From NCBI RefSeq assembly GCF_002086815.1, contig NZ_MVID01000022.1:49760-113759 (forward strand): 64,000 nucleotides of DNA. Reading direction: 5' to 3'. The notes beneath the pieces were generated by a model, which was not told the origin of the DNA, searched no databases, and saw only the letters and a list, made by a program, of their open reading frames with translations. The position numbers were made by a program, and so were the translations under genes. Below, in pieces: positions 24,430 to 33,484 of the stretch. This DNA is from Mycolicibacterium parafortuitum (lineage in GTDB: Bacteria; Actinomycetota; Actinomycetes; Mycobacteriales; Mycobacteriaceae). Every line of letters begins with the position of its first letter. The first letter of the stretch is position 1.

Positions 24430-26043
24430 TCAGGGCAGCGACTGCCCGGTGGCTGCGGTGTAGCCGGCGCGGTAGCCGAACACCATCGCGGGGCCGATGG
24501 TGCCGCCGGCGCCGCCGTAGGCCTTCCCGGTGGCACCGGCCATCGCATTGCCCGCGGCGAACAGCCCGGTGATCGCGGTTCCGCTGACGTGCAACACGCG
24601 GCCGTCGCGGTCGGTGCGCGGCCCGCCCTTGGTGCCCATCGCGCCGATCGCCACCGGGACGGCGTAGTACGGCGCGGTGTCGATCGGTCCGAGGGTCTGG
24701 CCCGCGGTGGTAGCGGCCGACGTGTCACCCCAGTAGCCGTCGTACGCGCTTGCGCCACGGCCGAATTCAGGATCGTGTTCGGCGGCTGTGTTGGCGTTCC
24801 ACGTGGCCAGCGTCGCGGCGAGACCGACGGGGTCGATTCCGGTCTTCTTGCCGAGCTCGTCGAGGTCGGCCGATTTGCAGAACCAGTCCGGCACCGGCCC
24901 GTCGGGATCCACCCCGAGGAAGCCGTAGTTCTTCAGGTGCAGCGAATCGAAGACGATCCACGCGGGATCGTTGGCGTACCCGAGCTTGGGATCGAGGAAG
25001 TGGAACGGCCCGGCCATCGAGTTGTACTCACCGGCCTCGTTGAGGAACCGCTTGCCGGCCCGGTTGACGATGATGCTGCGTGGTCGGGTGCGTTCCAGTC
25101 GGACGCTGCGGCTGCGGGGACGCCCGCCGAAGGTGTCGCCGGGAATCTGCACGATCGGCACCCACCAGGCCTCGCCCATGTTGGCCAGGTCCGCGCCGTG
25201 GGCCATCGCCATCCGCAACCCGTCGCCGGTGTTGTTGGGCGGGGACACCGCACCGCGCATCGGGCCGCGAAGGTACGCCTCCACCAGGCGTTGGTCCCAT
25301 TCGAAGCCGCCGGTGCCGAGGATGACCGCCTTGCGGGCACGCACCCGGAAATCGTTGCCGCCCTGCTCGATCCGCACCCCGGTGATGCCGAGTGCGTCGG
25401 CGATCAGCTCGATGGCGCGCGCCTCGGTCCGTGGCGCGATGCCGCGATCGAGCAACCCCTTGAGAAGGCCGGCGATCAGCGCGGTGCCCGCGACGCAGAA
25501 GTCGCCGTCCTCGCTGTCCACCGAGGCGTGGATCCGCGCGCGGGTCTCGGCGTCGATGCCGACGTTGCTGAAGTCGGCCGGGAAGGACGAGATCCGCGTG
25601 CCCCATTCGCCGAGCCGGGACAGGTCGAACGGTTTGGCGTTGAGCGACCGCCCGCCACCGGGCTTTCCGCCGGGCAGTTCCGGCTTGTAATCCGGGAACC
25701 CGGCGGCGACCTCGAAGACCAGATCGCTGTGCTGCTCCACGAAGTCGAGCATCGGGGCACCCGTTCTGACGAACGTCTCCACCAACTCGTCGTCCATGTA
25801 CCCGAGGGACTGCGCCCGCAGGTAAGCCATCGCGTCCTCGACGCTCAACTCAGCGTCAGATGCGCGGTCGTGCGCCGGAATCCACACGATTCCGCCCGAT
25901 ACCGCGGTGGTCCCGCCGACGGTCGCGGCCTTCTCGTAGACCTCCACCGTCGCGCCGCTGACGGCGGCGGCCAGCGCGGCGGTCAGGCCTGCCCCGCCGC
26001 TGCCCAGAACGACGACGTCGACCTCGTGATCCCACTCGGTCAC
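24430..26043 (-). CDS. FAD-dependent dehydrogenase, KstD/fumarate-reductase flavoprotein family
   Basis: A 537-residue flavoprotein. The FAD Rossmann motif is VVVLGSGGAGLTAALAAAVSG, followed by the family-typical GGTTAVSGGIVWIPAHD. The C-terminal FAD segment is GLFAAGNAMAGATGKAYGGAGGTIGPAMVFG. Such enzymes include 3-ketosteroid Delta1-dehydrogenases and related ene-forming dehydrogenases of ring compounds. The GTG start follows a GGAGGAG ribosome site. It lies 35 bases after the iclR-like gene. A second member with a longer middle is at 30348-32153, so the pathway may need two ring or chain desaturations. Confidence 0.82.
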   Translation of the reverse strand: MTEWDHEVDVVVLGSGGAGLTAALAAAVSGATVEVYEKAATVGGTTAVSGGIVWIPAHDRASDAELSVEDAMAYLRAQSLGYMDDELVETFVRTGAPMLDFVEQHSDLVFEVAAGFPDYKPELPGGKPGGGRSLNAKPFDLSRLGEWGTRISSFPADFSNVGIDAETRARIHASVDSEDGDFCVAGTALIAGLLKGLLDRGIAPRTEARAIELIADALGITGVRIEQGGNDFRVRARKAVILGTGGFEWDQRLVEAYLRGPMRGAVSPPNNTGDGLRMAMAHGADLANMGEAWWVPIVQIPGDTFGGRPRSRSVRLERTRPRSIIVNRAGKRFLNEAGEYNSMAGPFHFLDPKLGYANDPAWIVFDSLHLKNYGFLGVDPDGPVPDWFCKSADLDELGKKTGIDPVGLAATLATWNANTAAEHDPEFGRGASAYDGYWGDTSAATTAGQTLGPIDTAPYYAVPVAIGAMGTKGGPRTDRDGRVLHVSGTAITGLFAAGNAMAGATGKAYGGAGGTIGPAMVFGYRAGYTAATGQSLP

Positions 26044-26078
26044 CGCGGTCTCCTCCCTGTTGGTTCGTGACGGGCCGA

Positions 26079-26780
26079 TCAGCGCAGAATCGCCGATAAC
26101 TCGTTGGCGGCCTTGATGACTGCATCGCGTCCCTCGATCACCACGTCCTCGCGGTGCGAGATCAGGTTGATGCAGGTCGGCGGCGACGGCGGTGTACGCC
26201 GGACGGGTACGGCGAGTCCGTAGGTGTTCGGTTCGATCTCACCGTGGGTGATCACCCAACCCTGTTGGCGCGCTTGGTTCACCAGGTCGCGCTCGCCGGG
26301 CCGGGGCGGCATGCTGGCCAGCAGTGCGATGCCGGCTGCGCCACGGTCCAACGGGTAGCGGCTGCCCTCGTGGAACGACAGCTGGTAGAAGACGTTGGTC
26401 GGCACGATCACCGCGACGGCGACCTGTTGATCGCCCTCGGCGACCAATAACGACACCGTGGTGCCGAGTTCGTCGGCCAACGCGCGCAGCGTCGGTACAC
26501 ACAGTTGGCGGACGTTGTTGTCGAAGGACGCCCCGAGCACCGCCAGCGCCGCGGCCGACCTGTACCGGCCGTCTTCACCTTTTGTCACGAAGCGGAACTG
26601 CGCCAGCGTGGTCAGCAGCCGGTAGGCGATGGTGCGGTGGACGCCGATGTCCTGGGCGACCTGCGCGACCGTGAGCCCGGTCGGTGACGCGGCGACCAAC
26701 TGCAGCGCGTTGAGCCCGCGCGCCAGGGTCTGAGATCCGGGGGCACCCGAACCCGCGTTCGCGTTTCCGGGATCAGTCAT
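26079..26780 (-). CDS. IclR-family transcriptional regulator (MhpR-like context)
   Basis: A 233-residue regulator. The winged HTH lies near residues 18-75 (LARGLNALQLVAASPTGLTVAQVAQDIGVHRTIAYRLLTTL). The effector domain follows, with VRQLCVPTLRALADELGTTVSLLV and RGAAGIALLASMPPRPGE. I chose MTDPGNANAG as start because an AAGGAAGGT ribosome site precedes it; upstream in-frame starts would enter the operator region. It is divergent from the mhpC-mhpA-mhpB-like genes, as MhpR is in E. coli, so it probably senses an aromatic acid and controls that operon. Confidence 0.82.
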   Translation of the reverse strand: MTDPGNANAGSGAPGSQTLARGLNALQLVAASPTGLTVAQVAQDIGVHRTIAYRLLTTLAQFRFVTKGEDGRYRSAAALAVLGASFDNNVRQLCVPTLRALADELGTTVSLLVAEGDQQVAVAVIVPTNVFYQLSFHEGSRYPLDRGAAGIALLASMPPRPGERDLVNQARQQGWVITHGEIEPNTYGLAVPVRRTPPSPPTCINLISHREDVVIEGRDAVIKAANELSAILR

Positions 26781-26831
26781 ACGGACCTTCCTTGACAGAC
26801 GCTGTCGGGAGAGTGATGCTCTGACTATAGT

Positions 26832-26845
26832 GCACATGCATGTGC
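26832..26845. promoter_or_regulatory. Perfect 14-bp palindrome, candidate IclR operator
   Basis: GCACATGCATGTGC is an uninterrupted self-complementary sequence. It lies 51 bases before the iclR start and 86 before the hydrolase start. It contains GCAC and GTGC arms, in general form like operators of MhpR-type IclR proteins. It differs from the GAGAAT palindrome 30 bases away, so this divergent promoter seems to carry two control inputs. Confidence 0.5.
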
Positions 26846-26874
26846 GATAAATGAGCAAAGCGCTTACAGAATAC

Positions 26875-26889
26875 GAGAATACGATTCTC
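26875..26889. promoter_or_regulatory. Shared operator upstream of the mhp-like operon
   Basis: GAGAAT-ACG-ATTCTC is perfect with 6-bp arms, flanked by C and A. Its centre holds TACGAT, a possible -10 hexamer. It lies 42 bases before the chosen GTG start of the hydrolase gene. This placement is one reason to prefer that downstream start over ones that would put the site inside the coding region. Confidence 0.6.
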
Positions 26890-26931
26890 ACCGTCAAGGT
26901 TCGGACGGGACTCCAAGGAAGGAGTGTGCAG

Positions 26932-27798
26932 GTGACGGAGTTCGAGAGCGTGTGGAGCGATCTGCAAGGGGTCGCGTTCTCCCAGGGCTACCTCGACGCC
27001 GGCGGTGTGCGCACCCGGTACCTGCACGCGGGCGACCGGGACAAGCCGGCACTGGTCTTCCTACACGGCTCGGGCGGGCACGCCGAGGCCTATGTGCGCA
27101 ACCTCGAGGCGCACGCCGAGCACTTCTCCACGTGGTCGATCGACATGCTCGGCCACGGCTACACGGACAGGCCCGGCCATCCGCTCGAAATTCCGCACTA
27201 CATCAGCCATCTCGTGGATGTCCTCGACGCCATCGGCGCCGAGCGTGCACACATCAGCGGTGAATCGCTGGGCGGGTGGGTCGCGTCCCGGTTGGCCGTG
27301 GACCATCCCGGGCGCGTCGACCGCCTGGTCCTCAACACCGCCGGGGGCTCGCAGGCCGACCCCGAGGTGATGAAGCGGATCATCACGTTGTCGATGGCCG
27401 CCGCCGAGAACCCGACCTGGGACACGGTGCAGGCGCGGATCAAATGGCTGATGGCCGACAAGTCCAAGGACTACGACGACATCGTCGCCAGCAGGCAGCG
27501 CGTCTATCGTCAGCCCGGCTTCGTCAACGCGATGCGCGACATCATGGCGCTGCAGGATCCCGAGATCCGCCGGCGAAACCTGCTCGGGCCCAGCGACTAC
27601 GGCGCCATCACGGCTCCCACGCTGGTGGTGTGGACCAGTGACGACCCGACCGCCGACGTCGAGGAGGGGCGCCGCATCGCGTCGATGATCCCGGGCGCCC
27701 GCTTCGAGGTGATGCCGGGCTGTGGCCACTGGCCCCAGTATGAGGACCCCAAGACGTTCAACCGGCTTCACCTCGACTTCCTGCTGGGGCGGGCATGA
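26932..27798 (+). CDS. mhpC: MhpC-like meta-cleavage product hydrolase
   Basis: A 288-residue alpha/beta hydrolase, the same length as E. coli MhpC. The catalytic triad is visible: nucleophile Ser in SGESLGGWV, Asp in TSDDPTADVEEG, and His in GCGHWPQYEDP. The GTG (VTEFESVWSDLQG) was chosen for its AAGGAAGGAG ribosome site eight bases upstream. The enzyme would cleave the C-C bond of a ring-fission product made by the dioxygenase two genes downstream. The ATGA overlap with the next gene shows coupling. HsaD-like substrates are an alternative. Confidence 0.8.
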   Translation: MTEFESVWSDLQGVAFSQGYLDAGGVRTRYLHAGDRDKPALVFLHGSGGHAEAYVRNLEAHAEHFSTWSIDMLGHGYTDRPGHPLEIPHYISHLVDVLDAIGAERAHISGESLGGWVASRLAVDHPGRVDRLVLNTAGGSQADPEVMKRIITLSMAAAENPTWDTVQARIKWLMADKSKDYDDIVASRQRVYRQPGFVNAMRDIMALQDPEIRRRNLLGPSDYGAITAPTLVVWTSDDPTADVEEGRRIASMIPGARFEVMPGCGHWPQYEDPKTFNRLHLDFLLGRA

Positions 27799-29486
27799 CC
27801 GTCGATGCGGACGTGGTGATCGTCGGCGCCGGGCCGTCGGGGCTGACCCTGGCCAATATCCTTGGCCTGCAGGGCGTTCGCGTGCTCATCGTCGATGAGC
27901 GCGACAAGCTCATCGACTACCCCCGCGGCGTCGGCCTCGACGACGAGTCACTGCGGACGTTCCAGTCGATCGGGCTGATCGACCAGGTGCTGCCGCACAC
28001 CGTACCCAACCAGATCCTCCGGTTCTTCGACGCCGACCGGAAGCTGCTCGCCGAGATGGCCCCTCCGGACGCACGTTTCGGCTGGCCCAAACGCAACGGC
28101 TTCGTCCAGCCGATGGTCGATGCCGAGCTCTACGCCGGGCTGGACCGGTTCGAGCATGTCGAGGTCCGGTTCGGCCACCGGATGCACGCGTGCACGGAGA
28201 CCGCCGACGGGGTCGTCGTCGAGTTCGACGGCGGACAGCCCGCGGTATCGGCCCGGTACGTGGTGGGGTGCGACGGCGGCCGTAGCGCCACCCGACGCCT
28301 GATGGGGGTGTCGTTCGACGGGACCACCTCATCGACGCGATGGCTGGTCGTCGACATCGCCAACGATCCGCTCGGGCACCCCAACAGCGAGGTCGGTGCG
28401 GACCCGCGGCGGCCCTACGTGTCGATCGCGATCGCCCATGGCATCCGGCGATTCGAGTTCATGATCCATCCGCACGAATCCGATGAAGAGGCCGACGATC
28501 CGGCCTTCGTCCGGCGGATGGTGGGCCGGCTGATCCCGTACCCGGAACGTGTCGACATGATCCGGCACCGCGTCTACACCCACCACTCCCGGATCGCCGG
28601 CTCGTTCCGCAAGGGCAGGCTGATGCTGGCCGGCGACGCGGCACACCTGATGCCGGTGTGGCAGGGCCAGGGCTACAACAGCGGCATCAGGGATGCGGCG
28701 AACCTCGGCTGGAAACTGGCCGCCGTCGTCACCGGCAAGGCCGGCGACGCGCTGCTGGACACCTACGACGCGGAGCGGCGCAAGCACGCCCGCGCGATGA
28801 TCGATCTGTCCACGATGGTGGGCCGGGTCATCTCGCCGACCAACCGGAAGGTCGCCGCGCTGCGCGACCGGGTGATCCACGCGGCCTCGGCGGTGCCGTC
28901 GCTGAAGCGCTACGTGCTGGAGATGCGCTTCAAACCGATGCCGCGCTACCAGCAGGGCGCCGTCTACCACCACCCGCAGGCCGCTGCGAACTCACCGACC
29001 GGCACGCTGTTCATCCAGCCGCGGGTCGACACCCGCGACGCGCAGAACGTGCTGCTCGACGAGGTCCTCGGAACCGGATTCGCGGTGCTGTGCTGGAGCA
29101 ACAACCTGCGCGCGGTACTCGGAAACGACACATTCGAGCAGTGGAAGGCGTTGGGCGCCAGGTTCGTCGAGGTGCGGCCGATGTCGCAGCTGCGGTGGCC
29201 GGGACACGACGACCCCGACGTCATCGTGGTCGGCGACCGCGCCGGGGCGCTGAAATCCTGGTTCGACGTCTACACCGATTCCGTACTGTTCCTGCGGCCC
29301 GACCGCTGCATCGCCGCGGCCTGCATCGCGCAGCGCGCGCCGGAGACCTCGACGGCACTGTTCGAGGTGCTGCACCTGACCCAGGGAGGAGGGGCCGGTT
29401 CACATGGCGAAAAGTCAGATGGCTCTGTGCTGCATGTCGCACAGTCCGCTGCTGAATCTTCCGGGGCCGTCACAGGAACTCCTTGA
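27795..29486 (+). CDS. mhpA: MhpA-like FAD aromatic hydroxylase
   Basis: A 563-residue class A flavoprotein monooxygenase like 3-(3-hydroxyphenyl)propionate hydroxylase. Motifs are VVIVGAGPSGLTLANILG for the FAD ADP part, VVGCDGGRSATRR for the DG motif, and LMLAGDAAHLMPVWQGQGYNSGIRDAANLGWKL for the second FAD motif. A C-terminal thioredoxin-like region follows, as in MhpA. It would ortho-hydroxylate a phenolic acid to a catechol. The last 27 codons overlap the start of mhpB in another frame by 83 bases, and the tail there (GAGSHGEKSDGS) looks unlike the family, so the natural end may have been extended. Confidence 0.8.
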   Translation: MTVDADVVIVGAGPSGLTLANILGLQGVRVLIVDERDKLIDYPRGVGLDDESLRTFQSIGLIDQVLPHTVPNQILRFFDADRKLLAEMAPPDARFGWPKRNGFVQPMVDAELYAGLDRFEHVEVRFGHRMHACTETADGVVVEFDGGQPAVSARYVVGCDGGRSATRRLMGVSFDGTTSSTRWLVVDIANDPLGHPNSEVGADPRRPYVSIAIAHGIRRFEFMIHPHESDEEADDPAFVRRMVGRLIPYPERVDMIRHRVYTHHSRIAGSFRKGRLMLAGDAAHLMPVWQGQGYNSGIRDAANLGWKLAAVVTGKAGDALLDTYDAERRKHARAMIDLSTMVGRVISPTNRKVAALRDRVIHAASAVPSLKRYVLEMRFKPMPRYQQGAVYHHPQAAANSPTGTLFIQPRVDTRDAQNVLLDEVLGTGFAVLCWSNNLRAVLGNDTFEQWKALGARFVEVRPMSQLRWPGHDDPDVIVVGDRAGALKSWFDVYTDSVLFLRPDRCIAAACIAQRAPETSTALFEVLHLTQGGGAGSHGEKSDGSVLHVAQSAAESSGAVTGTP

Positions 29487-30351
29487 CGACATCGAGGGCG
29501 CGATCGTCGCGGCCAGGGACTTCGTCACCGACTTCGATCCCGAACTCGTCGTCACCTTCTCACCCGACCACTACAACGGGTTCTTCTATCGAGCGATGCC
29601 GCCGTTCTGCATCGGCACCGCGGCCACCGGCGTCGGCGACTACGGCACCTACAAGGGCCCGCTGAACGTGCCCGCCGACCTTGCCACCGACTGTGCCCGC
29701 GCGGTGCTCGACGCCGACGTCGACGTCGCGCTGTCGGCGGCGATGGACGTCGACCACGGCACCGTGCAGCCGCTGGAGAAGCTCTTCGGGAACGCCTCGG
29801 TGCGGCCGGTGATCCCGGTGTTCGTCAACTCGGTGGCCGCTCCGCTGGGCCCGATCCGCCGGGTGCGTGCGCTCGGCGCCGCGGTAGGCGCGCATCTGGG
29901 CACTCTCGGCAAGAGGATTCTGGTGATCGGCTCCGGCGGGCTGTCGCATGACCCGCCGGTGCCGACGCTGGCCACCGCCCCCGCGGCCGCGCTGGAACGC
30001 ATCGTCCACGGCGCCCCGATGAGTGACGACCAGCGTCAGGCCCGTCAGAGTGCCGTGATGGCGGCCGCCCGCGAATTCGCCGCGGGGCAGGGGAAACTGG
30101 CGCCGCTGAACCCCGACTGGGACAACGCATTCCTCGACCTCGTCGACAGTGGCCGCCTCGCCGAGGTGGACCGCTGGGACAACTCCTGGGTGGCCCAACA
30201 GGCGGGCAACTCCGCCCATGAGGTCAGAACGTGGGTGGCCGCTTTCGCGGCGCTCGCGGCACAGGGCGACTACCGGACCGGCAACCGGTTCTACCGGGCG
30301 GCACCGGAACTGATCGCCGGGTTCGCGATCCGAACGGCGGTGATTGCGTGA
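29404..30351 (+). CDS. mhpB: MhpB-type extradiol dioxygenase (LigB superfamily)
   Basis: A 315-residue class III extradiol dioxygenase, very like E. coli MhpB (314 residues) along its whole length. It has MSHSPLLNLPGPSQELLDD at the start, FSPDHYNGFFYRAMPPFCIG, MDVDHGTVQPLE with one catalytic His, IGSGGLSHDPPVPTLA with the second, and THPEIKTW-like AHEVRTWVAAFAA at the end. It should open 2,3-dihydroxyphenylpropionate-type catechols using Fe(II). An AGGGAGGAGGGG ribosome site lies inside the mhpA-like gene, about ten bases before the ATG. Confidence 0.93.
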   Translation: MAKSQMALCCMSHSPLLNLPGPSQELLDDIEGAIVAARDFVTDFDPELVVTFSPDHYNGFFYRAMPPFCIGTAATGVGDYGTYKGPLNVPADLATDCARAVLDADVDVALSAAMDVDHGTVQPLEKLFGNASVRPVIPVFVNSVAAPLGPIRRVRALGAAVGAHLGTLGKRILVIGSGGLSHDPPVPTLATAPAAALERIVHGAPMSDDQRQARQSAVMAAAREFAAGQGKLAPLNPDWDNAFLDLVDSGRLAEVDRWDNSWVAQQAGNSAHEVRTWVAAFAALAAQGDYRTGNRFYRAAPELIAGFAIRTAVIA

Positions 30352-32153
30352 CCTCCCCGATCGATCCGGAATCCTTCGACCACGTCACCGATGTGCTGAT
30401 CATCGGCTCCGGTGGTGGCGGCATGACGGCGGCGCTGGCAGCGGGCGCGGCGGGTCTGGACACGCTCGTGGTCGAGAAGTCAGCCCGCTTCGGCGGCTCC
30501 ACCGCGCTGTCCGGCGGCGGCATCTGGGTGCCGGGTGCGCCGTCTCAGCGCAGGCAGGGATACGTCCCGGATCCCGAACAGGTTTTCCGCTACCTGAAGG
30601 AGATCACCGGCGGGCTGGTCAGCGACGCGCGCCTGCGCAAGTACGTCGAGGCCGCACCGGAAATGATGGAGTTCCTCGAAAACCTCAGCCCGTGGCTGGA
30701 ATTCGTGTGGAAGCCGGGCTACGCCGACTACTACCCGGAACTGCCCGGCGGTTCGCCGCTCGGCAGCACGATCAACGTGCCCGAGATCGACCTGCGCACG
30801 CTCGGCGACGAAGAGGAGAACCTGCTCACACCGCTGGCGTTGGCGCCGCGGGGGATCTGGTTCGCGCCCAAGGATCTGCGGCTGTTCTACCAGGTGCGCC
30901 AGTCCTGGCGGGGCAAAGCCGTACTGGTGAAGCTGATCTGGCGGATGTTCCGGGCGCGGGTCTTCGGCGACAAGATGGCCGCCATCGGGCAGTCGCTGGC
31001 CGCACGCCTACGGCTGGCGATGAAGCAACAGAACATCCCGCTGTGGCTGAACTCTCCGATGACCGAGCTCATCACCGACCTCGACGGCCGGGTGATCGGC
31101 GCGGTCGTCGAGAAGGACGGCCGGCCCCTTCTGGTCCGGGCGGCCCGCGGGGTGGTGCTGGCCAGCGGCGGGTTCGACCACGACATGGCCTGGCGGCTGC
31201 AGTATCTGCCCGAACTGGCCAGGGTGCGGCAGATGCGCGGCGACGACAAGGACTGGAGCTTCGGCAATCCGGCCGCGACGGGTGACGGCATCCGGGCGGG
31301 GGAGAAGGTCGGCGCGGCAACCGAACTGCTGGACGAGGCTTGGTGGTTCCCGGCCATGTGCTGGCCCGACGGGCGGCTGCAGTTCATGCTCAACGAGCGC
31401 ATGATGCCGGCCCAGTTCATCGTCAACGGCGCCGGTAAGCGGTTCATCAACGAGGCGGCCCCGTACATGGACTTCGCGCACGCGATGATCGACGGGGAGC
31501 GCTCCGGAGTCACCCACATCCCGTGCTGGCTGATCACCGACATCCGGTCGTTCCACCGCTACGTCGTCGGCGGTCACCTGCCGATCCCGAAGGTGCCGTT
31601 CGCCCCCGTCCCGACCGGGTGGAAGGTGCCCGCGGCCTGGCTGGAATCCGGGGTGGTCAAGACCGGCAGCACCTGGGAGGAACTCGCCGCCGAGATCGGC
31701 GTCCCCGGCACCGAACTGCGCCGTACCGCAGAGCGATTCAACGAGCTGGCCCGCAAGGGACACGACGACGACTTCGACCGCGGCGACAGCGCATACGACA
31801 ACTACTACGGCGACCCGACGCTGCCGAACCCGAACCTGTACCCGATCGGCAAGCCGCCCTACTACGCGTTCCAGATCATCCTCGGAGATCTCGGCACATC
31901 CGGTGGGCTGCGCACCGACGAGTTCGCCCGGGTGCTGCGCGCCGACGATTCGGTGATCGACGGCCTGTACGCCGTCGGCAACGTGTCGGCGGCGGTGATG
32001 GGGCGCAGCTACGCCGGCGCGGGCGCGACCATCGGACCCGCGATGGCGTTCGGCTACGTCGCCGCGCGCCACATCGCGGCGTCAGACAACAAAGACCCCG
32101 TCACCCACGAGCCCGCCAAAGACCCGGACCTTCAAGGAGGCAACCAGAAATGA
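30348..32153 (+). CDS. FAD-dependent dehydrogenase, KstD-like
   Basis: A 601-residue flavoprotein of the same superfamily as the one at 24430-26043. FAD motifs are VLIIGSGGGGMTAALAAGAAG and GLYAVGNVSAAVMGRSYAGAGATIGPAMAFG. A middle insertion of about 60 residues (LRLFYQVRQSWRGKAVLVK region) is rich in basic and aromatic residues and may touch the membrane. It ends with a low-complexity acidic/basic tail. GTG start and mhpB stop overlap (GTGA). It could desaturate a ring ketone or acyl-CoA. The C-terminal stop is coupled to the following LLM gene by ATGA. Confidence 0.82.
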   Translation: MTSPIDPESFDHVTDVLIIGSGGGGMTAALAAGAAGLDTLVVEKSARFGGSTALSGGGIWVPGAPSQRRQGYVPDPEQVFRYLKEITGGLVSDARLRKYVEAAPEMMEFLENLSPWLEFVWKPGYADYYPELPGGSPLGSTINVPEIDLRTLGDEEENLLTPLALAPRGIWFAPKDLRLFYQVRQSWRGKAVLVKLIWRMFRARVFGDKMAAIGQSLAARLRLAMKQQNIPLWLNSPMTELITDLDGRVIGAVVEKDGRPLLVRAARGVVLASGGFDHDMAWRLQYLPELARVRQMRGDDKDWSFGNPAATGDGIRAGEKVGAATELLDEAWWFPAMCWPDGRLQFMLNERMMPAQFIVNGAGKRFINEAAPYMDFAHAMIDGERSGVTHIPCWLITDIRSFHRYVVGGHLPIPKVPFAPVPTGWKVPAAWLESGVVKTGSTWEELAAEIGVPGTELRRTAERFNELARKGHDDDFDRGDSAYDNYYGDPTLPNPNLYPIGKPPYYAFQIILGDLGTSGGLRTDEFARVLRADDSVIDGLYAVGNVSAAVMGRSYAGAGATIGPAMAFGYVAARHIAASDNKDPVTHEPAKDPDLQGGNQK

Positions 32154-33469
32154 AGATTTCCCTGTTCTACGAGTTCGCGCTGCCGCGGCCGTGGTCCGAT
32201 GACGACGAACGCGAACTGTTCCAGGACGGGCTCGACGAGGTGGAGGCCGCGGACAAGGCGGGGTTCTCGACTGTCTGGCTCACCGAGCACCACTTCCTCG
32301 AGGAGTACTGCCACGCCACCGCACCGGAGATGTTCCTGGCCGCGGCGAGCCAGCGCACCAAGAACATCCGGCTCGGCTTCGGCGTGATGCACCTTCCGCC
32401 GCCGATCAACCACCCCGCGCGGATCGCCGAGCGGGTCGCCACGCTGGACCTGATCTCTAACGGCCGAGTCGAGTTCGGCACCGGTGAGGGATCCTCGGTA
32501 GCCGAACTCGGCGGCTTCAACATCGACCCGGCCGACAAGCGCAGCATGTGGGAAGAGGCGCTCGAGGTCTCGATCCGCTGTATGACCGAGGCACCGTTCA
32601 CCGGTTTCAAGGGCCAGCACGTCGAGATGGCGGCCCGCAACGTGATCCCGAAGCCGCTGCAGGATCCGCACCCGCCGGTGTGGGTGGCCTGCACCCGGCC
32701 GTCCTCGGTGCAGATGGCCGCCCAGAAGGCCATCGGCGCACTGAGTTTCGCCTACACCGGACCTGAAGCGCTCAAGGACCGGGTGGACGGCTACTACAAG
32801 GAATTCGAGGAGCAGGGCGCGCCGATCACCCCGGCGATCAACCCGAACATCCTGGCCATCGGCGGAGACCTGTCGATGATGGTCGCCAAGAACGACGACG
32901 AGGCGATCAAGCGGCTCGGCATCGGCGGCGGCTTCTTCTCGTTCGGCATCATGCACTACTACCTGACCGGTATGCACACACCCGGCCGCACCGGGGTGTG
33001 GGAGCTGTACGAGAACGCGGTCAAGGAGGACCCGACGCTGGCCTACGGGCCGGGGCGCGGCGCCATCGGCGGGCCCGAGACCGTGCGCGAGTTCCTGCGC
33101 GGCTACGAGGCCAGCGGTGTCGACGAGATCATCCTGCTGCTCAATCCGCGCAGCCACGAAGGCACCATGGAGTCCATCGAGATCATGGGCAACGAGATCT
33201 TGCCCGAGTTCATCGAGCGTGACGCGTTGGCCGTCAAGGCCAAGGCCAAGCGCCTCGAACCCGTCATCGAGAAGGTCGAGGCACGCCGCCAGAACTGGGA
33301 CGCGCCGCTGTTCGACGAAACCTACGCGTTCGGCGGGCTGCCCACCGGCCGCGGCGGCAAGTTCACCGCGGGCGAGATTCCCGAGGCGATGGCCGAGATC
33401 AACGAGGGCCGGGTCAAGGCCGCCCAAGCCGAGAAAGAGGCCAGGGCCGCCAAGGAAGCGGCGGGCTGA
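32150..33469 (+). CDS. Luciferase-like monooxygenase (LLM) family oxidoreductase
   Basis: A 439-residue LLM TIM barrel, longer than usual. The core is residues 1-345, with MKISLFYEFALPRPW, TVWLTEHHFLEEY, RIAERVATLDLISNGRVEFGTGEGSS, and NPRSHEGTMESIEIMGNEILPEF. The last 90 residues form an Ala/Glu/Lys-rich helical tail that is probably a coiled coil. The TEHH and GTGEG motifs fit flavin- or F420-dependent monooxygenases such as alkanal-type enzymes. The GGAGG ribosome site lies in the upstream flavoprotein gene. Confidence 0.82.
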   Translation: MKISLFYEFALPRPWSDDDERELFQDGLDEVEAADKAGFSTVWLTEHHFLEEYCHATAPEMFLAAASQRTKNIRLGFGVMHLPPPINHPARIAERVATLDLISNGRVEFGTGEGSSVAELGGFNIDPADKRSMWEEALEVSIRCMTEAPFTGFKGQHVEMAARNVIPKPLQDPHPPVWVACTRPSSVQMAAQKAIGALSFAYTGPEALKDRVDGYYKEFEEQGAPITPAINPNILAIGGDLSMMVAKNDDEAIKRLGIGGGFFSFGIMHYYLTGMHTPGRTGVWELYENAVKEDPTLAYGPGRGAIGGPETVREFLRGYEASGVDEIILLLNPRSHEGTMESIEIMGNEILPEFIERDALAVKAKAKRLEPVIEKVEARRQNWDAPLFDETYAFGGLPTGRGGKFTAGEIPEAMAEINEGRVKAAQAEKEARAAKEAAG

Positions 33470-33484
33470 GGAACACCGCCGACC

